The notes under the pieces were generated by a model. That model saw nothing but the letters and a program-made list of their open reading frames with translations, was not told where the DNA came from and did not search any database. The position numbers and the translations under genes are program-made. Positions 1 to 10,685 of a stretch of 64,000 nucleotides of DNA are shown one piece after another. Origin of the DNA: Massilia frigida (GTDB lineage: Bacteria; Pseudomonadota; Gammaproteobacteria; Burkholderiales; Burkholderiaceae_D); assembly GCF_011682175.1 (NCBI RefSeq), contig NZ_WHJG01000020.1:1-64000 (forward strand), written 5' to 3'. Each line of letters starts with the position of its first letter. Position 1 is the first letter of the stretch.

Positions 1-2451
1 AGGACCGCGTTGGCCCAGCTTCTGGTGCGTGATGACACCCTGTCCCAACTGGCGGCGCTCAAGCAGGACGCCAAAGACTTCGGTTGGCGTCAGATGATCC
101 GCGAGCGCGAGAAGCGCGCCTTGCTGGAGCCGCTGCACCGGATCGCCAAGGCGTTGCTGCCAAAGCTGGGTGTTTCGCAACAGAACCTGCTCTACTACGC
201 GAGCCTGGCGAGCTTCTATACCGTCCACGACCTGCGCACCATCAAGGCAGATCAGACCCGTCTCTACTTGTTGTGCTACGCCTGGCAGCGCTACCGGCAG
301 CTCTCCGACAACCTGGTCGATGCAATGGCCTATCACATGAAGAAATTGGAGGAGGAGAGCAGCGCCGGCGCGCAGAAATTGTTTGTCGCAGAACAGGTGC
401 GTCGTCAACCGGATACGCCGCAGGTTGGCCGCTTGTTGCTGCTCTATGTCGATGACACGGTGGCTGATACCACACCGTTTGGCAACGTGCGCCAGCGCGC
501 GTACAAGATCATGCCGAAAGACACGCTCCAGATCGCCGGTCAGCGCATGAGTGTGAAGCCGGTGAGCAAGCTGGCTCTGCACTGGCAGGCGGTGGATGGC
601 CTGGCCGAACGTATCCGCCGCCACCTACGACCTCTATATGTCGCACTCGATTTCGCCGGCATCGACCAGGACAGTCCGTGGCTCGTTGCGCTGGCCTGGG
701 CCAGGAGCGTGTTCGCCAAGCAGCAACGTTTGTCGCAACGGCCGCTGGCAGAATGTCCGCCAACCACGCTACCAAAACGGTTGCGTTCGTATCTGTTGGT
801 CTTCGATGCCGATGGCAAGCCAACGGGCCTGCATGCCGACCGCTACGAGTTCTGGCTGTACCGGCAAATCCGGAAGCGCTTCAAGTCGGGTGAAATCTAC
901 CTTGATGACAGCCTGCAACACCGCCATTTCTCCGACGAGTTGGTCTCGATGGACGAAAAGGCCGACATGCTGGCCGAGATGGACATTCCGTTCCTGCGCC
1001 AGCCGATTGAGGCGCAGCTCGACACCCTGACCGCCGAGCTGCGCACGCAGTGGTTGGCGTTCAATCGCGAGCTGAAACAGGGCAAGCTCACGCACATGGA
1101 GTACAACAAGGATACCAAGGCACTAACCTGGCGCAGACCCAAGGCCGAGAACCAGAAAGCACGCGAGCAAGCGCTCTATGAGCAACTGCCGTTCTGCGAC
1201 GTGGCCGATGTGTTCCGTTTCGTCAATGGACAGTGCCAGTTCCTGTCGGCGCTGACTCCGTTGCAACCACGCTATGCGAAAAAGGTGGCCGACGCCGACA
1301 GTCTGATGGCGGTCATCATCGCGCAGGCGATGAACCATGGCAACCAGGTCATGGCGCGCACCAGCGACATCCCCTATCATGTGCTGGAATCGACTTACCA
1401 GCAGTACCTGCGGCAAGCGTCGCTGCACGCGGCCAACGACTGCATCAGCAACGCCGTCGCCGCGCTGCCGATCTTCCCTCACTACTCGTTCGACCTGAAT
1501 ACGCTGTACGGAGCCGTCGACGGCCAGAAGTTCGGCGTCGAGCGGCCTACCGTGAAGGCGCGCTACTCGCGCAAATACTTCGGGCGCGGCAAGGGCGTGG
1601 TCGCCTACACGCTGCTATGCAACCACGTGCCGCTCAACGGCTACCTGATCGGAGCGCATGACTACGAAGGCCACCACGTGTTCGACATCTGGTATCGCAA
1701 TACGTCGAATATCGTGCCGACCGCTATCACTGGCGATATGCACAGCGTCAACAAGGCCAACTTCGCTATCCTGCACTGGTACGGACTGCGCTTCGAGCCG
1801 CGTTTCACCGACCTCGAAGACCAACTCCAGGAATTGTATTGCGCCGACGATCCAGCGCTGTATGAGAAGTGCCTGATTCGTCCAGTCGGCCAGATCGATC
1901 GACAGCTCATCGTCAACGAGAAGCCGAATATTGATCAGATCGTTGCCACGCTGGCCCTCAAGGAAATGACCCAGGGTACGCTCATCCGCAAACTATGCAC
2001 CTACACAGCGCCGAATCCGACGCGGCGTGCGATCTTCGAGTTCGACAAACTGGTGCGCAGCATCTATACGCTGCGCTACCTGCGCAATCCGCAACTGGAA
2101 CGAAACGTGCATCGCTCGCAGAACCGCATCGAGTCGTACCACCAGCTACGCTCGACCATCGCCCAGGTCGGTGGAAAAAAGGAATTGACCGGTCGCACCG
2201 ACATCGAAATTGAGATCAGCAACCAATGCGCCAGACTGATCGCCAACGCGATCATCTATTACAACTCTGCCATCTTGTCGCACCTGCTGACGAAGTACGA
2301 GGCGAGCGGCAGCGCCAAGGCCGTTGAGCTGATCATCCAGTTGTCGCCGGCAGCCTGGCGGCATATTCTGCTCAACGGGCACTACACCTTCCAGAGCGGT
2401 GGCAAGATAATCGACCTGGCCGCACTCCTGGACGGGCTGGAGTTGGGGTGA
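1..2451 (+). CDS. Tn3-family transposase, C-terminal 816 codons (5' end outside window)
   Basis: The reading frame is open from base 1, so the gene begins upstream; a TTG at 10 is not a credible start. Tn3 transposases are usually near 1000 residues, so roughly the first 170-200 are missing. Numbering from base 10, the DDE catalytic core is recognisable: D504 in GAVDGQKF, D576 in TGDMHSVNKANF and E708 in NRIESYHQLR, which fit the three acidic positions of the DDE_Tnp_Tn3 domain. The enzyme cuts at the 38-bp terminal inverted repeats and performs replicative transposition. The frame ends inside the presumed right terminal repeat, as is common when tnpA lies at one end. No resolvase or passenger gene is visible, so those would be to the left. 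Confidence 0.93.
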   Translation, partial: RTALAQLLVRDDTLSQLAALKQDAKDFGWRQMIREREKRALLEPLHRIAKALLPKLGVSQQNLLYYASLASFYTVHDLRTIKADQTRLYLLCYAWQRYRQLSDNLVDAMAYHMKKLEEESSAGAQKLFVAEQVRRQPDTPQVGRLLLLYVDDTVADTTPFGNVRQRAYKIMPKDTLQIAGQRMSVKPVSKLALHWQAVDGLAERIRRHLRPLYVALDFAGIDQDSPWLVALAWARSVFAKQQRLSQRPLAECPPTTLPKRLRSYLLVFDADGKPTGLHADRYEFWLYRQIRKRFKSGEIYLDDSLQHRHFSDELVSMDEKADMLAEMDIPFLRQPIEAQLDTLTAELRTQWLAFNRELKQGKLTHMEYNKDTKALTWRRPKAENQKAREQALYEQLPFCDVADVFRFVNGQCQFLSALTPLQPRYAKKVADADSLMAVIIAQAMNHGNQVMARTSDIPYHVLESTYQQYLRQASLHAANDCISNAVAALPIFPHYSFDLNTLYGAVDGQKFGVERPTVKARYSRKYFGRGKGVVAYTLLCNHVPLNGYLIGAHDYEGHHVFDIWYRNTSNIVPTAITGDMHSVNKANFAILHWYGLRFEPRFTDLEDQLQELYCADDPALYEKCLIRPVGQIDRQLIVNEKPNIDQIVATLALKEMTQGTLIRKLCTYTAPNPTRRAIFEFDKLVRSIYTLRYLRNPQLERNVHRSQNRIESYHQLRSTIAQVGGKKELTGRTDIEIEISNQCARLIANAIIYYNSAILSHLLTKYEASGSAKAVELIIQLSPAAWRHILLNGHYTFQSGGKIIDLAALLDGLELG

Positions 2452-2483
2452 CGGAAATTTCGGCGGTTCCGGCTTACAACCCC
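2446..2483 (-). repeat. Probable right terminal inverted repeat of the Tn3-family element
   Basis: Read on the minus strand from 2483, the segment begins GGGGTTGTAAGCCGGAAC, the GGGG-first form typical of Tn3-family ends, and it is placed where the end is expected, overlapping the transposase stop codon. The 38-bp length is assumed from the family. The partner repeat lies outside the window, so the boundary is not proven; if right, transposon DNA ends at 2483. Confidence 0.55.
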
Positions 2484-2578
2484 AGAAGCGGAAGCGAAAG
2501 TGGGAATGCATAAGATGTTGACTCCTTCCAACGGGATTGTCCCGGGCCAGCCGTCAGGGCAGACAGCGCGATGTGCGC

Positions 2579-2917
2579 CTAGCCAATAAATACCTCGACC
2601 TCGCCGCCCGTGTCGGCCAGCAGTTCGCCCAGGGCGTCGATCAGCGCATCGATCCTGCCGGTGAGCGCCTGCTGCCGGCCATCATCGAACGGCTGCGCCA
2701 ACACCCACCCGCGCAAGGTCAGCAATTCCATCGTCAGCGCGGGAAAGTCCTTGCCCTCGACCGGGCACCCGGTCTGGAACAGCGGCAGCCAGACCGCCGC
2801 GGTCGCCGCCGCTCCTGGCATCCAGTAGCGCTGATACACCTCTTCCACGGCCAGCGGGACCGTGAACCACTGCCATTTCTCGCTATCCGGCCGGGTGACG
2901 ATCAGCGCAACCGTCAT
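2579..2917 (-). CDS. Uncharacterised 112-residue protein
   Basis: Family not recognised. It is a soluble, mildly acidic protein with no signal peptide, membrane segment or metal motif. It has a regular alternation of hydrophobic stretches and short acidic helices near the C-terminus (LTGRIDALIDALGELL). It lies four bases downstream of the 86-residue gene at 2922-3182 on the same strand and 95 bases from the transposon end, so it is the last gene of a three-gene run that starts with the nuclease. The ATG at 2917 has only a weak ribosome binding site and may be translated by coupling. Confidence 0.6.
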   Translation of the reverse strand: MTVALIVTRPDSEKWQWFTVPLAVEEVYQRYWMPGAAATAAVWLPLFQTGCPVEGKDFPALTMELLTLRGWVLAQPFDDGRQQALTGRIDALIDALGELLADTGGEVEVFIG

Positions 2918-2921
2918 GCGC

Positions 2922-3182
2922 TCAGTTGAACGGGTTGTCCACCTCGCCCACCGCCGCCGGCGGCAGCTTGGCGGGCAAGGTCATCGCTTCGAGCTTCGCG
3001 ACGATCTCGCCCAGCACCTCGTGCAGGCGGCGCGCGTGCGCCAGGCCAAAGTCATCGGCAGTCAGGTCCACATCGCCGCTGACCGTGATCCGGTCGAGCC
3101 GGTTTTCGATCATCAGCTTGCCGACCGAAATCACATCGGCCTCGTTGGCGTACGGTACAAAACCCTGTTTCTTGCTGCTCAT
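2922..3182 (-). CDS. Uncharacterised 86-residue protein
   Basis: Family not recognised. The start at 3182 is well supported by an AAGGAG-type ribosome binding site five bases upstream. The protein is acidic, contains a segment (ISVGKLMIENRLDRITVSGDVDLT) with a beta-strand pattern, and ends in a proline-rich tail. It has no signal peptide. It lies 16 bases after the nuclease stop codon and four bases before the next gene, so the three are probably co-transcribed. A role as inhibitor of the exported nuclease is conceivable from position only; nothing in the sequence shows it. Confidence 0.65.
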   Translation of the reverse strand: MSSKKQGFVPYANEADVISVGKLMIENRLDRITVSGDVDLTADDFGLAHARRLHEVLGEIVAKLEAMTLPAKLPPAAVGEVDNPFN

Positions 3183-3198
3183 TGCATCTCCTTGAATG

Positions 3199-3984
3199 TC
3201 AGAACGGCCAGCGCCGCGATTTCTTGTGTTTCGGCTGCGGCAGGTCGAGCATCACCGACTTCTGCCTGGCGCTCAGCGATGGCATGAGGTTGATGCCGAT
3301 CTTCTCTTCGAGTTCCGCAATCGTCATCACGTCGAGCTCGTCCGTCGAACGATTTTCCACCAGCCAGGCCGCGCCCGCCTTCTGGCCCGGACTATACACT
3401 GCCTTGTACAAATGGCTCGGTACCAGCACCTTGCCCACCTTTTGCAAGCGCCCGCCGATGAAGGCCGGTCCGGTGATCACATACAAAGTGCCTTCCTTCT
3501 TGACCATGTCGCGCACGCGCCCCTCCAGCCCGGCCCACAGGTGACGGTTATTGTCGGCATCCTGCGGCACCATGTTCGCCAGCGTGAAACTTTCGTGCTG
3601 GGTGCGGCGGTCCGGCATGTTGCCGTTGGGCGCCATGTGGCCGCGGTCGAAGCCGCTGCGGGCGTAGTCGGACAGCTCGGCCCGCTGCGCCGGCGACAAG
3701 CGCTCCTCGGCGTGAAACGAATCGTCGCGCGACAGTTTTCTGGCCAGCGCCAGGTTTTCCGGACGCAGGCGCTCGGCCGACCACAGCGGCGTGCGCGTGA
3801 TCCCCGAATGCATGACGCCGAACACGCCGTAGCACAATTCGGTGGTCGCTTTCGCCAGTTTGGCATTGCGGATTTCGGGCAGGCGCCCGTCGACATAGTG
3901 GGCGGGGCAACCGCCGGCAAACGCGCTGCCGGCTGCCAGCATCGTCCATCCCAGGACGAGGCCGGCCAGTGTTTTCTGAATCAT
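3199..3984 (-). CDS. Secreted DNA/RNA non-specific endonuclease (NUC1 family)
   Basis: A Sec-type signal peptide (hydrophobic LAGLVLGWTMLAAGS, ending AFA-GG near residue 23) precedes an Endonuclease_NS domain. The DRGHMAP signature at residues 113-119 carries the general-base histidine H116, and the downstream NMVPQDADNNRHLW block carries the asparagine that coordinates magnesium. These enzymes cut single- and double-stranded DNA and RNA non-specifically in the periplasm or medium, for nutrient scavenging or defence. The start at 3984 (ATG, MIQKT) is preferred; a TTG three codons upstream is also open. It leads a run with the two small genes downstream. About 261 residues, normal for the family. 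Confidence 0.9.
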   Translation of the reverse strand: MIQKTLAGLVLGWTMLAAGSAFAGGCPAHYVDGRLPEIRNAKLAKATTELCYGVFGVMHSGITRTPLWSAERLRPENLALARKLSRDDSFHAEERLSPAQRAELSDYARSGFDRGHMAPNGNMPDRRTQHESFTLANMVPQDADNNRHLWAGLEGRVRDMVKKEGTLYVITGPAFIGGRLQKVGKVLVPSHLYKAVYSPGQKAGAAWLVENRSTDELDVMTIAELEEKIGINLMPSLSARQKSVMLDLPQPKHKKSRRWPF

Positions 3985-4016
3985 ATTTTCCAAATTGAAA
4001 TGATGAGCGACGCATT

Positions 4017-4973
4017 CTAGCGGAGCGCGCCCGCCATGCGAAGCAGTCGTTCACCTAATCTGGCCAGGCTGTCGCGCAGCAGGTCCGGCGCGCGCACCTC
4101 GAACTCGAACGGCAGCCCCGCCAGGTGGCCGGCGAACCAGTCGACATGGTCGGTGCTGCAGCGCAGGAGCACGCCTGCGTCGACCTGCTCGAACACGCCG
4201 AGGGCGCCGAAAAAATGCGTGCTGGCCGTTTTCAGGTCGGTGTGCAGCAGCACCTCGACCGGATGCGCGCGCGGCATCGCGGCCATCGACTCGGTCAGGT
4301 AACCGAGCGCGTCGAAACCGGCCGGGCGCGCAAACGATACCGGACGCGGCTCGGCCCGCACGATGCGGTCGAGCCGGAACGAGCGCATCCCGGCGCGCAG
4401 GTGGCACATGCCGATCACGTACCAGCAGCCGCCGCGAAACGCCAGTCCGTAGGCGTCAAAGCCGCGCTCGGTTTCGCTGCCGTCCGGCGCGCGGTAGCGC
4501 AGGTGCACGCGCTGCTGCGCCAGCGCCGCCGAACTGAGCGTGACCAGGGCGTCGTTGTCGGTCGGGGCCACGCTGCGCAGCATGTCGAGGCGGACGGTTT
4601 CATCGATGGCGCGCACCCGCCGCTTGAGGTTGGCAGGCATGATGCGTTCGAGCTTGGCCTGGGCGCTGGCAACGGCCGGCGCGGCCTCGGCAAAGCCCAG
4701 GCTGCGCGCGGCCAGCAAGCCGATCGCCAGTGCCAGCGCTTCATCGTTGGTAAACATCATCGGCGGCAGCTTGAAGCCGGCCAGCAGCGCATAGCCGCCG
4801 TGGCGCCCGCGCTCGGTGGTGATGGGAATGCCCATCTCTTCCAGCGTGACGATGTAGCGGCGCAAGGTGCGCGTGTCGACGGCCAGCCGCGCCGACATCT
4901 CGGCGCCGCTCAGGCGTCCATGGGTTTGCAGCAGTTCGAGCACTGCCAGCACGCGGGTGGTTGGATGGTACAT
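4017..4973 (-). CDS. YafY-type HTH/WYL-domain transcriptional regulator
   Basis: 318 residues: an N-terminal winged helix of the HTH_11/DeoR-like kind (residues about 1-60, including LSGAEMSARLAVDTRTLRRYI as recognition segment), then a WYL domain (about 135-215) and the WCX C-terminal extension. WYL domains bind small ligands or nucleic acid and switch the regulator. The gene is divergent from the NIPSNAP/LysE pair with only 96 bases between starts, the usual arrangement for a YafY-like regulator and its target operon, so it most likely controls that operon and itself. Which ligand it senses cannot be read from the sequence. Confidence 0.88.
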   Translation of the reverse strand: MYHPTTRVLAVLELLQTHGRLSGAEMSARLAVDTRTLRRYIVTLEEMGIPITTERGRHGGYALLAGFKLPPMMFTNDEALALAIGLLAARSLGFAEAAPAVASAQAKLERIMPANLKRRVRAIDETVRLDMLRSVAPTDNDALVTLSSAALAQQRVHLRYRAPDGSETERGFDAYGLAFRGGCWYVIGMCHLRAGMRSFRLDRIVRAEPRPVSFARPAGFDALGYLTESMAAMPRAHPVEVLLHTDLKTASTHFFGALGVFEQVDAGVLLRCSTDHVDWFAGHLAGLPFEFEVRAPDLLRDSLARLGERLLRMAGALR

Positions 4974-5069
4974 GCTGCAACGATATCAGATTAATAGGGC
5001 GAATTCTGTCCTGTTTTGCACTTACGCTATCGCTTGTCGATGTTTCATCAACAAGAAAGAGAGCACAAC

Positions 5070-5783
5070 ATGACAAGCCCGACACCGCACGACCATTTCC
5101 CCGTGATCGAATTGCGCCGCTATACGATGGCGCCGGGCGCACGCGCCGCCATCGTGCACCGTTTCGACGATACCCTGGCGCATCGCTTCCAGCACCTGGG
5201 CGGCATGGCGTTCGGCCATTTTTGCGAGCGCGACCGGCCGGACGGCTTCGCCTGGCTGCGCGGCTTTCGCACGCCGGCGGCGCGCGCCAGGATCGTGCGC
5301 GCGTTCGACGACCTGGCGCACACGGGCGGCATGGCCGACCGCACCGATGTGCTGGTGCTCAGGCCGCTCAAAGCGGGTGCCGGCATCGCTCCCCTGCCCA
5401 TGGCCGGCGAAGCGCAGGGCATCGTCATCGCGCAGATTCTCCCTGTGGCGCCGGGCCGGATGGCCGCTTGCGAACGTGCCGCCGAACGCTGTTTCGCCGC
5501 CTACCATGGCTGCGGCGTGATCGAAGCGGGCATCCTGACCACGCCCGGCGAGTGCGCTGCGGACGGCGCCCTCGTCTGGCTCGGCATCCTGAGCGGCGAC
5601 GCGGCGCTGGCCGCCTTGCGCCCGGCCTTCGACGCGGCCGCCGCCGAACTGGGCGCGGCCGGCTTGCTGGCGGCGCCGCCCGAACTGCTGGTGCTCGACC
5701 CTGGCCGCCGCTCGCGCCTGCGCTGGGTCAGCGCAGCCAGCGTGACCGCGCCAGCCCGATCCTCCATCATGGCGGCGGCATGA
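5070..5783 (+). CDS. NIPSNAP-family protein
   Basis: About 237 residues with two ferredoxin-like alpha/beta repeats. The first (residues about 10-105) opens with VIELRRYTMAPGARAAIVHRFDD and contains the GHFCERDRPDGFAWLRGF block typical of NIPSNAP proteins. The ATG at 5070 is chosen because an AAGAAAGAGAG purine tract precedes it and the upstream frame overlaps the divergent promoter. NIPSNAP proteins are dimeric alpha/beta-barrel proteins whose chemistry is rarely known; bacterial members often travel with small-molecule exporters. The stop overlaps the start of the LysE gene (ATGA), so the two are translationally coupled. Confidence 0.82.
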   Translation: MTSPTPHDHFPVIELRRYTMAPGARAAIVHRFDDTLAHRFQHLGGMAFGHFCERDRPDGFAWLRGFRTPAARARIVRAFDDLAHTGGMADRTDVLVLRPLKAGAGIAPLPMAGEAQGIVIAQILPVAPGRMAACERAAERCFAAYHGCGVIEAGILTTPGECAADGALVWLGILSGDAALAALRPAFDAAAAELGAAGLLAAPPELLVLDPGRRSRLRWVSAASVTAPARSSIMAAA

Positions 5784-6412
5784 GCGGCGGCACCAACCTG
5801 TGGCTGTACTTCCTGGTGGTATTCGGCATCGTCGCCCTGCCCGGCCTCGACATGGCGTTCGTCATGGGTAGCGCCATGCTGGGCGGGCGCCGCGCCGGAC
5901 TGGCCGCCGTGGCCGGCATCGTCAGCGGCGGTTTCTGCCACCTGGCCATGGGAGCGCTGGGGGCGGCCGCGGTGCTGGTGCTGTGGCCGGCGCTGTTCAA
6001 GGCCACGCTGGGCGCGGGCGCGCTGTACACGGCGTGGATCGGCTGGAGCTTCCTGCGCGCCAGCGCGGCGGGGAGCGTGCGCATGCCGGGCGCGGCCTGC
6101 TCCAGCGGCGCCACCTTTCGCCGCGCGCTCGGCACCAGCCTGCTCAATCCGAAAGCCTATCTGTTCATGCTGGCCATCTTTCCCCAGTTCCTGCAACCCG
6201 GTCCACAGCCGCTGTGGGTCCAGTCGGCGCTGCTGGGCACGATCACCGCGCTGACCCAGGCGGGCGTGTACGGCGCCCTCGCCCTGCTCGGCGGCGGTGC
6301 CGGCGGCTGGCTGGAACGCCATCCCGGCGCCGCCACCTTGCTGGCGCGCACCATGGGCGTGCTGCTGATCGCGGTGGCCATCCTGACCGCGACACAAATG
6401 ATGCATACTTGA
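5780..6412 (+). CDS. LysE/RhtB-family amino-acid exporter
   Basis: 210 residues, the normal LysE length, with about six hydrophobic segments. The N-terminal signature is conserved as PGLDMAFVMGSAMLGGRRAG followed by a glycine-rich VAGIVSGG, and the middle shows the family's SLLNPKAYLFMLAIFPQF block. These inner-membrane proteins export amino acids or related metabolites using the proton gradient. ATG at 5780 overlaps the NIPSNAP stop. Together with the divergent WYL regulator it suggests an inducible efflux module: the NIPSNAP protein may modify or bind the compound that LysE removes. Substrate unknown. Confidence 0.88.
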   Translation: MSGGTNLWLYFLVVFGIVALPGLDMAFVMGSAMLGGRRAGLAAVAGIVSGGFCHLAMGALGAAAVLVLWPALFKATLGAGALYTAWIGWSFLRASAAGSVRMPGAACSSGATFRRALGTSLLNPKAYLFMLAIFPQFLQPGPQPLWVQSALLGTITALTQAGVYGALALLGGGAGGWLERHPGAATLLARTMGVLLIAVAILTATQMMHT

Positions 6413-6484
6413 TAAACAAAATCGTCTAGAATACGGATTTTGGACCGCGTTGGCTCAGCTTGGCGCAATGGATTCTTTCACATC

Positions 6485-6880
6485 ATGGTGCCCCAACCGA
6501 TTCCCGAAGAGCTGCGCCGGTTCGTACTGACCAGCATTGCCTCCGTGCCCCACCTGGAGGCGCTGCTGCTATTGCGCGGCGGCACGCAGCAGGACTGGAG
6601 CACGCAGGCGGTGGCCGAGCGGCTGTATATCAGCGACAAGCTGGCCGCCACCCTGCTGGCGGACCTGTCGCGCGCCGGCATGACCGTCACCCTGCGCCAC
6701 GCCGGCAGCGAGCCGGTGTTCCGCTACCAGCCCGCCACGGCGGCGCTGGGCCAGGTGATCGACGCGCTGGCCGACTTGTACGGGCGCCGCCTGGTCGACG
6801 TCACCCATCTGATTCACGCGAAACTCGAGCGCAAGGCGCAGCAGTTTGCCGATGCGTTCACATGGCGAAAGGAATCCTAA
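6485..6880 (+). CDS. Small winged-helix (MarR/ArsR-like) DNA-binding protein
   Basis: 131 residues from the ATG at 6485. The segment LEALLLLRGGTQQDWSTQAVAERLYISDKLAATLLADLSRAG (residues about 18-60) reads as a helix-turn-helix followed by a wing and then a C-terminal helical pair. No ligand or metal motif is visible. Its stop codon overlaps the ATG of the next gene (TAATG), so it is translated with two DUF5985 membrane proteins. A small cytoplasmic DNA-binding protein linked to two tiny membrane proteins suggests a membrane-coupled regulator, but this is inferred from context only. The start lacks a clear ribosome binding site. Confidence 0.75.
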   Translation: MVPQPIPEELRRFVLTSIASVPHLEALLLLRGGTQQDWSTQAVAERLYISDKLAATLLADLSRAGMTVTLRHAGSEPVFRYQPATAALGQVIDALADLYGRRLVDVTHLIHAKLERKAQQFADAFTWRKES

Positions 6881-7137
6881 TGGCTGCGGCAATCTACGTT
6901 CTTTGCATGCTCACCGCGCTCGCCTGCGCCTGGCTATTGCTGGCCAGCTACGCGCGCACCGGCCATCGCCTGCTGTTCTGGAGCGGTCTGTGCTTTTGCG
7001 GCATGACGCTCAACAACCTGATCCTGATCCTCGACAAACTGGTGTTCCCGCGCGTGGATTTGCTCACGCTGCGGCTGGTCACGGCGCTGCTCTCGGTATC
7101 CCTGCTGCTGTACGGCCTGATCTACGAGAAGGAGTAG
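6880..7137 (+). CDS. DUF5985-family small membrane protein (first copy)
   Basis: 85 residues with three hydrophobic segments (about 3-23, 33-52 and 60-80). The family call rests on the pattern of a first helix, an arginine-containing loop (RTGHRLLFWSGLCF) and a second helix ending NNLILILDK, as I remember it from DUF5985 proteins of Burkholderiales. Function unknown. The ATG overlaps the stop of the winged-helix gene and the stop is three bases from the second copy, so all three form one operon. Confidence 0.75.
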   Translation: MAAAIYVLCMLTALACAWLLLASYARTGHRLLFWSGLCFCGMTLNNLILILDKLVFPRVDLLTLRLVTALLSVSLLLYGLIYEKE

Positions 7138-7140
7138 GCG

Positions 7141-7410
7141 ATGGATTTGATGCTGGCCGGGGCCGGCGCCATGGGCTCGCTCGTGATCGGCCTGTTTTTC
7201 CTGCGCTTCTGGCGCAGTTCGCGCGACCGCTTTTTCCTGTATTTCGCCCTCTCCTTCCTGACCGACGGCGGGCACCGGGTCTACGCCAGCCTCACGCCCG
7301 GGATGAACGAAGATTCGCCTTTCCACTTCCTGCTGCGGCTGTTGTCCTATTGCCTGATCTTGTGGGCGATCGCGGCCAAGAATTGGCGCCGTTCCGACGC
7401 CGGCAAATAG
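7141..7410 (+). CDS. DUF5985-family small membrane protein (second copy)
   Basis: 89 residues with two to three hydrophobic segments. It resembles the preceding gene in layout (glycine-rich first helix, then a basic loop FWRSSRDRFFLYFALSF, then a further helix pair), so the pair probably arose by duplication and divergence. It may form a hetero-oligomer with its neighbour in the inner membrane. The ATG follows an AAGGAG sequence in the end of the first copy, supporting coupled translation. No catalytic motif is visible. Confidence 0.75.
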   Translation: MDLMLAGAGAMGSLVIGLFFLRFWRSSRDRFFLYFALSFLTDGGHRVYASLTPGMNEDSPFHFLLRLLSYCLILWAIAAKNWRRSDAGK

Positions 7411-7831
7411 CGCGGCGCGGGCGCTTGGCTGAACTTTTTGGCGCGGCGGGAATCCAAGCAAAATATCCCTACCCACGGCGGCGCCGTCCGCCATCCCCGA
7501 TCCCGCCAGTGCGAACGAGGCCGCGCCGCCGTCCCGTTCCGCTTCCCTGCTGCCGGCGGATGGCGACGATCCCGACGGCCGCTTCGCGGTCGCCGAAGAC
7601 GTCAGCCTCGACCAGCAATCCGACGGCGCGCGCCAGATCGGCGCCTTGCCGCCCGCCCCGGCCCCCGGGGCCGATATTGCCGGCGCCGTAGCCGCACCCT
7701 GGCGCCGGGCGAGGAGCCACGACTGCCGTAAAACCCGGCGCGGCAAATAAAGCTTGAACCTCCGTGCCAAGATGCTAAGGTGGCGGGGCTGCCAGGAGTA
7801 ATTTTCGGACAACACACGCCAAGGGACGAGC
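7411..7831. other. 421-bp intergenic region with a startless, GC-coded open frame
   Basis: No gene is called here. On the plus strand a frame is open from about 7430 to the TAA at 7748-7750 and reads as a low-complexity Pro/Ala/Asp-rich peptide without any ATG near its beginning; it may be the remnant of a lost gene or chance. The last 80 bases must carry the promoter of the DUF4157 gene; its ribosome binding site AAGGGA is at about 7821-7826. Confidence 0.4.
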
Positions 7832-10003
<2,172 letters not shown>

Positions 10004-10142
10004 ATGCCGATCGGGATAGCCGCCCCGCCCTGCTTGATCGGACGACGCCCCTCGCCACAGCTGCGCACGCCAATCCGGTACACGGTCGCCTTGCTGTCGA
10101 GCCGGGCGAGGCGCCACGATCCGGCCCGGGTCCTTTTCTGCG

Positions 10143-10634
10143 CTACCAGTCGAGCGTGAGCAGCAGCTTGCCCATGCGCGGCCAGCACAGGCGAGCCACG
10201 TCGCGCCGGTCGGCCCAGCGGAAGGCATCCGTTTCCGGGGTCGGCTCGCCGCTCACCGGATGCGGAAAGAAACTGGTGCAGGCCAGGTGCGCCAGGCTGC
10301 CCAGCTCCTCGCCCGCGCGCACGCGGAACAGGTGCAGGCGCTTGTCGCTGCGGTAGGCAAAGCCGCCCAGGTCTTCGAAGCGCTCCGGCGCAAAAGCGAT
10401 GCCGGCTTCTTCCTGCAATTCGCGAATGGCGGCCTCGAGCGTGGTTTCGCCGGGGTCTTGCATGCCTTTCGGAATGTCCCAGTTGGCGGTATTGGTGACG
10501 TGGCACAGCAGCAACTGGCCGGCCGGATTGACGACCAGGGTGCCGCACGAGACTGTCTGTACGCGCGTCACGACAGCGCGCCGGCCACCGGGCGTTCGGG
10601 ATAAAGGGGAGGCACGCGCATGTTCACTGATCAT
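10143..10634 (-). CDS. Nudix hydrolase
   Basis: 163 residues with a complete Nudix box at residues 57-79 that fits GX5EX7REUXEEXGU (the REL-QEEAGI portion is exact). It hydrolyses nucleoside diphosphates linked to another moiety, for example oxidised or non-canonical nucleotides; the substrate cannot be told. The preceding segment VQTVSCGTLVVNPAGQLLLCHVTNTANWDIPKG is the usual first beta-sheet of the fold. AAAGG abuts the ATG at 10634, so a GTG start about 20 codons in is also possible. It stands alone between the DUF4157 gene and a hybrid kinase. The 139 bases downstream, to 10003, contain no recognisable gene. Confidence 0.9.
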   Translation of the reverse strand: MISEHARASPLSRTPGGRRAVVTRVQTVSCGTLVVNPAGQLLLCHVTNTANWDIPKGMQDPGETTLEAAIRELQEEAGIAFAPERFEDLGGFAYRSDKRLHLFRVRAGEELGSLAHLACTSFFPHPVSGEPTPETDAFRWADRRDVARLCWPRMGKLLLTLDW

Positions 10635-10685
10635 CCTTTCGATAATATTGTAGCGTAGGCATCATGCACCCAAGCATACAAATTG

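Noticed and set aside
2..6461. Near-identical 20-mers at 2-21 and 6442-6461 (ggaccgcgttggc/c-or-t/cagctt, one mismatch), considered as a transposon-related repeat
   Set aside because: The first copy is inside the transposase coding sequence and the second in an intergenic region without a terminal repeat. One such match in 64 kb of GC-rich DNA is plausible by chance.
7469..7720. 83-codon minus-strand frame in the gap before the DUF4157 gene
   Set aside because: Gly/Arg-rich translation without motif or ribosome binding site; consistent with GC-rich noise.
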